Assembly: GCA_003457145.1 (NCBI GenBank)
Contig: DMSR01000293.1
Coordinates: forward strand, 344-5,812
DNA length: 5,469 nt
From: Bacillus sp. (in: firmicutes)
Lineage (GTDB): Bacteria; Bacillota; Bacilli; Bacillales; Cytobacillaceae
Reading direction: 5' to 3'
Below, one piece after another: positions 1-5,469 of the stretch; position 1 is the stretch's first letter, and each line of letters starts with the position of its first letter. The notes under the pieces were generated by a model. That model was not told where the DNA came from, did not search any database, and saw only the letters and a list, made by a program, of their open reading frames with translations. A program made the translations under genes and the position numbers.

Positions 1-2661
1 GATGCTGCCTACAAGGCGGTAGGAAATACGCTGAAAAGCTGGATGGATGTATTCAATCTTGACCAAAGGATTCCTTACTACCGAGTCAGGTCTTCAACGA
101 ATGATTCTGCTCAGGTAGACGAAGTAACGAAAGGCCACTTTTATTTAAGCTTTACAGAAGCTGGCAGCTTGATTACTCCAGTCGTTGATGCTGATCTGGT
201 CTTCGGGCCGAACAGCTCGCTTTCGTATCCGAATGAATTTGAAGAGAAGTCAATCGAAGCCATTTCAGCCGCTGTGCCGGTCACCTCTAATAAAGTGCCA
301 TGCGGATTTTCTCCAGTACGAAAGGTGCTAGACGAAGGGGAGAAACTAGCAATCTATACACTAGTCGGGCATGTAAATGATATTGAAATCATCAATCAAA
401 AAGCGGATGAGATCATGTCAGCTGGCTATATGGAACGGAAATACCAAGAAAACCAGACGCTTGTGACCACAATTACCAAAGATGTCATGACAAAAACAGC
501 TTCACCGCTATTTGATGCTTATATCAAACAGAGCTATCTTGATAACGTCCTGCGCGGTGGATATCCAGTTTTGTTAGAGACCGATGGTGAACCGTTCATC
601 TATTACGTCCATTCGCGTAAACACGGTGATCTCGAAAGGGACTACAACTTCTTCTCACTCGCACCTGAATTTTTCTCACAGGGCAATGGGAACTTCCGTG
701 ATGTGAATCAAAATCGCCGGAATGATGTCTTTTTCCATCCTGAAACCGGAGTATTCAACATCAAGCTGTTCATGAGCTTGATCCAGGCAGACGGATACAA
801 TCCGCTGGTGGTAAAGGGCGCCAGTTTTGAAATAACTGATAAATCCACGTGGAGCTGGCTGGATGAAATGGTCATCGATGCTGGTCATGCCGCTTTTATC
901 AGGAGCAAGCTTAAAGGCACCTATACACCAGGGGATCTGCTGCAAAGCATTACGGACAGGGACATCAAGCTGTCGGTATCACTTCCTCAGTTCCTGAAAA
1001 AAGTCCTTTCAATGAGCAGCCAGAAGATTGAGGCTGAGTTTGGCGAAGGCTACTGGATGGATCATTGGACGTATAATCTGGACCTTGTTGAAAACTATTT
1101 GAAAGTATATCCAGAGAACAAACAGCAGCTGCTCTTCGAGGATCGGGATTATAAATACTTCTCCAGTCCGGTATTTGTCAATCCGCGCTCAGAAAAATAT
1201 GTACTTGTTGACGGGAAGGTCCGCCAGTACGATGCCATTACTGAAGAGGGACACCAAACAAGTTCCAACTGGCTGAGGAATTCTGATGGTGAATTCTATA
1301 CATCGAACCTGTACAGCAAAATGTTCACGTTAGCGCTGAACAAATTTTCAACCCTGGACCCTTATGGAATGGGTGTGGAAATGGAAGCGAACAAGCCTGG
1401 CTGGAATGACTCGATGAATGGGCTGCCTGGTTTATTTGGTTCGGCGATGGGGGAAACTCTCGAGCTTAAGCGCCTGCTCGATTTTGTTGTTGCCGCTGGA
1501 CAGGAAGCGGACAAGGAAATTCTCCTGCCAGTCGAAGTCTATAAGCTTGTAGAAGCTGTGAATGCACAACTCGAGCAGTTCCAAATGGGTAACCTTGACG
1601 AGTTCGGTTATTGGGATCACGTTTCTCATGCGAGAGAACAGTACCGCGAAGCGATTCGAAACGGATTCAATGGGGAGGAAGCAAGTGTTCCTCTTCAGCA
1701 GCTGGTTCTCGCAGCCAGCAAATGGCTAGAGAAAACGACAGCAGGAATTGAACGGGCGAAAGAAATCGGTGACGGCTTGATTCCAACTTACTTTGCCTTA
1801 AAAGCTGATCAGTGGGAGAAGCTGACTGACGAAAATGGGAAAGAGAAGCTGAATAAGAAGGGTCTGCCACTCGTGAAGGTCCATTCATTTGAAGTATCTG
1901 CCCTGCCACACTTCCTTGAGGGACCTGCGAGGGAAATGAAAACGGCTGGCCTGGAAACAGCCCAATCAATTTATAAGCATGTAAGGGAATCGGATATATT
2001 CGATGCCAAGCTGAAAATGTACAAAACTTCTGGGTCGCTTGAAGAGGAAACCTTTGAAATCGGCCGTGCCCGTGCGTTCACACCAGGCTGGCTGGAGCGG
2101 GAATCGATCTTTATGCACATGGAGTTCAAATACCTGCTAAGTGTCCTAAAGTCTGGTTTAAATGACGAGTTTTTCGAGGATTTGAGGAATGCGCTTCCTC
2201 CATTCATGGATCCAGAAGTATACGGCAGAAGCATTCTTGAAAACTCATCGTTTATTGCAAGCAGTGCAAATCCAGATCAATCTGTCCATGGACAGGGCTT
2301 TGTAGCAAGATTGAGTGGAACGACAGCCGAATTCTTGAGTATTTGGCAGTTGATGATGATCGGCAAGGAAGCTTTCACAGTCAATGAAGCAGGATTGAGC
2401 TTACGTCTGCAGCCAATTTTACCGTCATGGCTTTTCAGAGCAGACGGGAAGGTACAGTTTACGTTATTGGGCCATACAGAGGTAACCTACCATAATCCTT
2501 CTGGAAAAAGTACGTTTGGAGCTGATGGCGTAAAGACTGTAAAATATGTGCTTCATATGGATGGCGAAATGGCAGAGGTAGAGAATGACCGTTTGCCAGA
2601 ATCATATGCAAAAGACGTAAGAGACGGCAAGATTGCCAGAATTGATGTTTATCTAAATTAA
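1..2661 (+). CDS. GH94-like glycoside phosphorylase, probably GH161/GH149 beta-1,3-glucan phosphorylase (5'-partial)
   Basis: The frame is open from base 1 to a TAA at 2659-2661 (886 visible residues). The ATG at 43 is internal: it has no ribosome binding site and the frame continues upstream, so the N-terminal part is missing. Family members are about 1,000-1,200 residues. Seen, counting the first visible codon as 1: EGYWMDHWTYNLD near 349-361; KPGWNDSMNGLPGLFGS around 465-481, where Asp470 of W-N-D matches the GH94-type catalytic acid; R-E-S-I-F-M-H at 700-706; and a C-terminal S-V-H-G followed by RLSGTTAEF (His763, SGTT 772-775), matching the phosphate-binding His/Gly-Thr region of GH94-type enzymes. 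Expected layout: remnant beta-sandwich, (alpha/alpha)6 barrel, C-terminal beta sheet. Known: GH161 and GH149 phosphorolyse beta-1,3-gluco-oligosaccharides to glucose 1-phosphate. The long WNDSMNGLPGLFGS motif fits these better than disaccharide-specific GH94 cellobiose phosphorylases. Choosing GH161 is inference from the Gram-positive context and the GH16/GH30 neighbours. A cytoplasmic location is expected. Confidence 0.85.
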   Translation, partial: DAAYKAVGNTLKSWMDVFNLDQRIPYYRVRSSTNDSAQVDEVTKGHFYLSFTEAGSLITPVVDADLVFGPNSSLSYPNEFEEKSIEAISAAVPVTSNKVPCGFSPVRKVLDEGEKLAIYTLVGHVNDIEIINQKADEIMSAGYMERKYQENQTLVTTITKDVMTKTASPLFDAYIKQSYLDNVLRGGYPVLLETDGEPFIYYVHSRKHGDLERDYNFFSLAPEFFSQGNGNFRDVNQNRRNDVFFHPETGVFNIKLFMSLIQADGYNPLVVKGASFEITDKSTWSWLDEMVIDAGHAAFIRSKLKGTYTPGDLLQSITDRDIKLSVSLPQFLKKVLSMSSQKIEAEFGEGYWMDHWTYNLDLVENYLKVYPENKQQLLFEDRDYKYFSSPVFVNPRSEKYVLVDGKVRQYDAITEEGHQTSSNWLRNSDGEFYTSNLYSKMFTLALNKFSTLDPYGMGVEMEANKPGWNDSMNGLPGLFGSAMGETLELKRLLDFVVAAGQEADKEILLPVEVYKLVEAVNAQLEQFQMGNLDEFGYWDHVSHAREQYREAIRNGFNGEEASVPLQQLVLAASKWLEKTTAGIERAKEIGDGLIPTYFALKADQWEKLTDENGKEKLNKKGLPLVKVHSFEVSALPHFLEGPAREMKTAGLETAQSIYKHVRESDIFDAKLKMYKTSGSLEEETFEIGRARAFTPGWLERESIFMHMEFKYLLSVLKSGLNDEFFEDLRNALPPFMDPEVYGRSILENSSFIASSANPDQSVHGQGFVARLSGTTAEFLSIWQLMMIGKEAFTVNEAGLSLRLQPILPSWLFRADGKVQFTLLGHTEVTYHNPSGKSTFGADGVKTVKYVLHMDGEMAEVENDRLPESYAKDVRDGKIARIDVYLN

Positions 2662-2664
2662 GGA
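2660..2664 (+). promoter_or_regulatory. Ribosome binding site for the GH30 gene
   Basis: AAGGA overlaps the phosphorylase stop codon and sits 6 bases before GTG at 2671. A second G-rich stretch, GGGGTG at 2668-2673, lies 6 bases before the in-frame ATG at 2680. Either could set the start. The overlap with the upstream stop suggests translational coupling of the two genes. Confidence 0.5.
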
Positions 2665-2670
2665 ACCGGG

Positions 2671-4017
2671 GTGCGCTTGATGGAAATGAAGATATATCAG
2701 ACCTCAAAGAATACAGGAGACCGATTAGCCGACAAGGGAAGCCTTCCTGATTCAAATGAAGCAGATCTCCAGCCGACTGTACTGAAGCTTAATCCGGAGC
2801 AAAAGTATCAAAGCTTTATGGGTTTTGGAGGCGCCTTTACCGAGGCGGCTGCCTACACGCTTGCCCAAATTCCGGCTGAAGACCGGCTGAAAGTAATCGA
2901 AAGCTATTTCAATCAGGAAACAGGACTAGGCTACAGCCTTGGCAGAACCCATATCCACAGCTGTGACTTCGCACTTGAGAATTATACCTATGTTGAGGAA
3001 AATGATGTCGAGCTTAAAACGTTTTCGATTGAGCGCGAACAGAAATACGTACTTCCGCTCATTAAGGATGCTGTAAAAGCAAGGGGAGAAGAGTTGACGA
3101 TGCTGTCTTCTCCCTGGAGCCCTCCTGCCTGGATGAAAACCAATAATGAAATGAATAATGGCGGAAAGCTGAAGCCTGAGTTCTATGGAGCATGGGCGTT
3201 GTACTACACGAAGTACATCAAGGAGATGGAGAAGGAGGGCGTGCCGATTTGGGGAATCACCGTCCAGAACGAACCTGAGGCAACTCAGGTTTGGGATTCG
3301 TGCAGGTATACGGCAGAAGAAGAACGTGACTTCGTTAAAAACCATTTAGGACCTGTCATGGAGCAGGAAGGCCTTGGAGATAAGAAAATCATCATCTGGG
3401 ATCATAACAGGGATATTGCCTATGAGCGGGCAAAAACGATTTTATCAGATTCAGAGTCTGCTAAATATATTTGGGGCACAGGCCTTCACTGGTATGTATC
3501 AGAGGAATTTGAGAACTTAAGCAAAATCCATGACGAATTCCCTGATAAACACTTGATCTTCACAGAAGGATGCATCGAAGGCGGAGTGCAGCTTGGCGCT
3601 TGGCATACTGGAGAACGTTATGCAAGGAACATCATGGGCGATATCAACAATTGGCTTGAAGGCTGGATTGACTGGAATATCGTCCTGAATGAACAGGGCG
3701 GACCGAACCATGTAGGCAATTACTGCGATGCGCCGGTAATCGTTGATACAAAGACTGGAGAGATTCACTATAACAGCTCCTTTTATTATATCGGCCATTT
3801 CAGCAAATACATCAAACCGAATGCGATCAGGATTGCGCATGAACTTAATCACCCAACACTGAAGTCGGTTTCCTTCCAGAACGAAGATGGCTCGATTGTT
3901 GCAGTCGTGATGAATGATGAAGACACGTCAGAAGCAATCAGCCTTTCATTAGATGGCAATATCACGACAGCAGTACTGCCAGAACACTCTATTACTACCT
4001 TCATTTTAAAAAGCTAG
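2671..4017 (+). CDS. Cytoplasmic GH30 glycosidase (glucosylceramidase-like; beta-glucosidase or beta-1,6-glucanase)
   Basis: A retaining beta-glycosidase of family GH30: (beta/alpha)8 barrel with a C-terminal beta domain, of normal length at 448 residues from GTG 2671. In-frame ATGs at 2680 or 2686 are equally possible starts and would remove 3-5 residues. Motifs line up with human GBA1 along the whole chain: GFGGAFTEAA at 51-60, S-C-D-F with Asp99, SSPWSPPAW at 146-154 (Trp149), VQNEP with acid/base Glu201, H-W-Y at 273-275, FTEGC with nucleophile Glu299, and GWIDWNIVLN at 331-340. There is no signal peptide or membrane segment, so it should act inside the cell on imported oligosaccharides. 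It starts 9 bases after the phosphorylase stop, so the two are almost surely co-transcribed. Known: GH30 subfamilies of this type include glucosylceramidases, beta-glucosidases and beta-1,6-glucanases. Inferred: it removes beta-1,6-linked or terminal beta-glucose from laminarin-derived oligosaccharides that block phosphorolysis. Automatic pipelines would probably call it glucosylceramidase, but a lipid substrate does not fit this locus. Confidence 0.92.
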   Translation: MRLMEMKIYQTSKNTGDRLADKGSLPDSNEADLQPTVLKLNPEQKYQSFMGFGGAFTEAAAYTLAQIPAEDRLKVIESYFNQETGLGYSLGRTHIHSCDFALENYTYVEENDVELKTFSIEREQKYVLPLIKDAVKARGEELTMLSSPWSPPAWMKTNNEMNNGGKLKPEFYGAWALYYTKYIKEMEKEGVPIWGITVQNEPEATQVWDSCRYTAEEERDFVKNHLGPVMEQEGLGDKKIIIWDHNRDIAYERAKTILSDSESAKYIWGTGLHWYVSEEFENLSKIHDEFPDKHLIFTEGCIEGGVQLGAWHTGERYARNIMGDINNWLEGWIDWNIVLNEQGGPNHVGNYCDAPVIVDTKTGEIHYNSSFYYIGHFSKYIKPNAIRIAHELNHPTLKSVSFQNEDGSIVAVVMNDEDTSEAISLSLDGNITTAVLPEHSITTFILKS

Positions 4018-4050
4018 AAAGCTATTTAGAGACTAAAATGGACTGCCTCC

Positions 4051-4079
4051 TTGTCATGACAGAATCGTATTTTTATCGA
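4051..4079 (+). promoter_or_regulatory. Weak candidate SigA promoter for the GH16 gene
   Basis: TTGTCA (4051-4056) matches the -35 consensus TTGACA at five of six positions. At 17 bases spacing the -10 position reads TATCGA (4074-4079), only the first three bases of which fit TATAAT. If real, the transcript would start near 4086, inside the terminator-like repeat, and keep only its second arm and the T run. Offered only as a candidate. Confidence 0.2.
4052..4061 (+). promoter_or_regulatory. Perfect 10-base palindrome, possible operator
   Basis: TGTCATGACA is identical to its reverse complement and overlaps the candidate -35 hexamer TTGTCA. A two-fold symmetric site at this position is what a dimeric repressor would need, and sugar-utilisation loci often have one. 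No regulator gene is visible in the window, and a 10-base palindrome can occur by chance. Confidence 0.25.
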
Positions 4080-4127
4080 AAGGATTTTGCGTAAAGGAGG
4101 TGGTGTTTTTTCTAGGAAGGTGAATCT

Positions 4128-4145
4128 ATCTTTTTAAAAAAAGAT
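4128..4145 (+). repeat. A/T-rich inverted repeat before the GH16 ribosome binding site
   Basis: ATCTTTTT (4128-4135) and AAAAAGAT (4138-4145) are perfect inverted copies separated by two A residues. As RNA this could fold as seven A-U-rich pairs with a four-base loop immediately 5' of the ribosome binding site. It would be weak and may simply keep the site accessible. Confidence 0.35.
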
Positions 4146-4146
4146 G

Positions 4147-4153
4147 AAGGAGG
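4147..4153 (+). promoter_or_regulatory. Ribosome binding site that fixes the TTG start of the GH16 gene
   Basis: AAGGAGG is a near-perfect Shine-Dalgarno sequence, 7 bases before TTG at 4161. The reading frame from that TTG opens directly into a signal peptide, which settles the start. The next in-frame ATG (codon 13) lies inside the hydrophobic segment and would destroy the signal peptide. Confidence 0.85.
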
Positions 4154-4160
4154 AATTTGA

Positions 4161-5469
4161 TTGAAAAGAACACTTGCCATTTTATTAAGTACAATAATGT
4201 TGTTGCCTGGTACGAGTTTCGCTGGTGCCGATGTCAAACAAGGAAGTGAACATGCAGCACCTGAGCAAGTTATTAAACAGAACAAGTCACAATGGTCGCT
4301 TGTCTGGTCAGATGAATTCAGCGTTCCTGAAATCGACCGAAGCAAATGGACCCATGATATTGGGAACTGGATAGTCGATGAGGATGGCAATGGAATCACC
4401 TCTGGCTGGGGGAACAATGAAAAAGAGTATTATACGGATTCAAGTGAAAATGCCTTCATTGATGACGGAAAGCTTATCATAAAAGCGAAGCAAGAGCAGG
4501 TTACAGACAAATTTGGAACATATGATTACACCTCAGCTAAGCTGAAGACGAAAGGCCTGTTCAGCAAAAAATACGGCCGGTACGAAATCAAGGCGAAGCT
4601 GCCAACAGGTAAAGGGCTTTGGCCCGCGATCTGGATGCTTCCTGAGGAAGACAAATATGGTACGTGGGCAGCTTCAGGTGAAATTGATATTTTAGAGGCA
4701 TGGGGCAGTAAACCGTATACGGTGGCAGGAACGATCCACTATGGCGAAGGCTGGCCTAATAACAAGTATACCGGGAAGGAATTCGAGCTTCCTGAAAATA
4801 GAGGAATCGACAAGTGGCATACATATGCACTTGAGTGGGAGCCGGGAGAGCTGCGCTGGTATGTCGATGGAGAACTCTATCAAACTCAGAACAAATGGTA
4901 TTCAAAAGGAAAGGATAATGCTGCGAATTATTCTTATCCAGCACCTTTTGACCAGGAATTCTATTTAGTTATGAACCTTGCAGTTGGCGGCTGGTTTGAC
5001 GGAGATCCTGACGAGACAACTAAATTTCCGAGCCAGATGGAAGTAGATTATGTCAGGGTATACGATTTGAAAAAACGCGATTACCGTGAGCCGGCTGAGC
5101 CAGTAGCAGGACCTGTTATTTTGCCTGCAGATGCAAAGCAGCCGCTTGAAGATGGGAATTTGATCTATGACCAGAATTATGAAGAGCCGATCACCGTTGT
5201 GGATCAGCCAGGTGAAGAACTAGATCCTGTGTATTGGAACTTTGTGAAGTTACCAGAGTTCGGCGGAGACGGCAGCTTAATAGTGGAAGAAATCGAAGGT
5301 GAGAATTTTGCTAAAACAAATATCACGAATGCAGGGTCTCAGCTTTATTCCCTGCAAATGATTCAGAACCTTTCTCTAGCCAATGGCGGAAAGTATAAAG
5401 TCAGCTTTGATGCCAAATCAACGGCACCGAGGAGTATCGTGGTCAAAGCGGGCGCTGGTGCTTCACGAG
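4161..5469 (+). CDS. Secreted GH16 laminarinase-type endo-beta-1,3-glucanase with CBM4-like domain (3'-partial)
   Basis: The frame is open from TTG 4161 to the window end (436 residues, no stop). Residues 1-21 are a clear signal peptide: Lys-Arg n-region, hydrophobic LAILLSTIMLL, then GTSFA with cleavage likely after Ala21 or Ala23. The GH16 jelly-roll domain spans about 36-302, with GLWPAIWMLP at 152-161, catalytic SGEIDILE (nucleophile Glu174, Asp176, acid/base Glu179), GTIHYG shortly after, and a closing VDYVRVY. The E-x-D-x-x-E spacing is the beta-bulge form typical of laminarinases; lichenases lack the extra residue. A charged and proline-containing linker (about 303-330) leads to a CBM4/9-like domain from about 333, with GNLIY, Trp359 and Y-K-V-S-F-D-A-K at 412-419, cut off by the window. 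Such CBMs bind beta-1,3-glucans. The enzyme should cut polymeric glucan outside the cell and feed the two cytoplasmic enzymes encoded upstream. The 143-base gap before it suggests separate or attenuated expression. Further C-terminal domains cannot be judged. Confidence 0.93.
   Translation, partial: MKRTLAILLSTIMLLPGTSFAGADVKQGSEHAAPEQVIKQNKSQWSLVWSDEFSVPEIDRSKWTHDIGNWIVDEDGNGITSGWGNNEKEYYTDSSENAFIDDGKLIIKAKQEQVTDKFGTYDYTSAKLKTKGLFSKKYGRYEIKAKLPTGKGLWPAIWMLPEEDKYGTWAASGEIDILEAWGSKPYTVAGTIHYGEGWPNNKYTGKEFELPENRGIDKWHTYALEWEPGELRWYVDGELYQTQNKWYSKGKDNAANYSYPAPFDQEFYLVMNLAVGGWFDGDPDETTKFPSQMEVDYVRVYDLKKRDYREPAEPVAGPVILPADAKQPLEDGNLIYDQNYEEPITVVDQPGEELDPVYWNFVKLPEFGGDGSLIVEEIEGENFAKTNITNAGSQLYSLQMIQNLSLANGGKYKVSFDAKSTAPRSIVVKAGAGASR

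Larger units (their letters stand above)
4042..4111 (+). terminator. Possible rho-independent terminator or attenuator between the GH30 and GH16 genes
   Basis: ACTGCCTCCTT (4042-4052) can pair with AAGGAGGTGGT (4094-4104) over 11 positions, nine Watson-Crick and two G-U. This is followed one base later by six T residues (4106-4111). The loop is about 41 bases, much longer than in typical terminators, which lowers confidence. It would end the phosphorylase-GH30 transcript or reduce read-through into the laminarinase gene. The AAGGAGG arm looks like a ribosome binding site, but no start codon lies at a usable distance behind it. Confidence 0.4.

Noticed and set aside
3014..3027. cre-like (CcpA) sequence with the palindrome AAAACGTTTT inside the GH30 gene
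   Set aside because: It has two mismatches to the 14-base cre consensus and lies deep inside coding sequence, about 340 bases after the start. A palindrome of this composition is expected by chance.
2926..3345. 139-residue open frame on the - strand
   Set aside because: It is antisense to the GH30 gene across its conserved active-site motifs. It has no ribosome binding site or recognisable product, and the same applies to the other minus-strand frames in the window.
4034..4039. TAAAAT as a -10 element for the GH16 gene
   Set aside because: It matches five of six -10 bases, but no -35-like hexamer is found 16-18 bases upstream.
4079..4113. Resemblance of AAAGGATT...TAAAGGAGG to a LicT/SacT-type ribonucleic antiterminator, which regulates bglS in Bacillus subtilis
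   Set aside because: Only the GGATT start and a following AAAG-AGG are similar. The rest of the consensus, including the closing AAAACC, is absent, so no RAT-type stem forms.
4103..4123. Possible leader peptide from GTG after the first AAAGGAGG
   Set aside because: The spacing is only about two bases and the frame is six codons through the T run. Translation initiation there is implausible.
4144..4164. Mini-ORF ATG-AAG-GAG-GAA-TTT-GAT-TGA overlapping the TTG start of the GH16 gene
   Set aside because: It contains the GH16 ribosome binding site and has no ribosome binding site of its own at a workable distance (nearest AGGAAGG ends 23 bases upstream). It is probably a chance six-codon frame.
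4741..4968. 75-residue open frame on the + strand
   Set aside because: It lies fully inside the GH16 domain in another frame, in the region encoding conserved catalytic-domain sequence. It shows no recognisable motif.

Overview
The window looks like chromosomal DNA from a low-to-moderate GC Firmicute, most likely a Bacillaceae or Paenibacillus-like soil or plant-associated bacterium. The evidence is strong Bacillus-type ribosome binding sites (AAGGAGG), use of a TTG start codon, a short Gram-positive-style signal peptide, and balanced, slightly AT-leaning codon use that looks uniform across all three genes by eye. No phage, IS, CRISPR, tRNA or rRNA signals were seen.

Layout, all on the + strand: (1) 1-2661 is the 3' part of a large gene for a GH94-like glycoside phosphorylase, best matched to the beta-1,3-glucan phosphorylase families (GH161, or the related GH149). 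Its start lies upstream of the window. (2) 2671-4017, only 9 bases downstream, encodes a cytoplasmic GH30 glycosidase of the glucosylceramidase / beta-glucosidase / beta-1,6-glucanase type. (3) 4018-4160 is a 143-base intergenic leader. It contains a terminator-like inverted repeat ending in T6, a perfect 10-base palindrome, an A/T inverted repeat and a strong ribosome binding site. (4) 4161 to the window end is the 5' part of a secreted GH16 laminarinase-type endo-beta-1,3-glucanase. It starts at TTG, carries a signal peptide, and is followed by a CBM4-like carbohydrate-binding domain cut off by the window end.

Together these form part of a beta-1,3(1,6)-glucan (laminarin, fungal or oomycete wall glucan, callose) utilisation locus. 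The inferred scheme is that the secreted GH16-CBM enzyme cuts the polymer outside the cell and oligosaccharides are imported by a transporter not seen here. In the cytoplasm the phosphorylase would then release glucose 1-phosphate from beta-1,3 chains, while the GH30 enzyme would remove residues the phosphorylase cannot handle, such as beta-1,6 branches. The enzyme families are individually known. The least explained part is the 4018-4160 leader, where an anti-Shine-Dalgarno-like CCTCCTT has two possible AAGGAGG partners, one forming a terminator and the other covering the laminarinase ribosome binding site.
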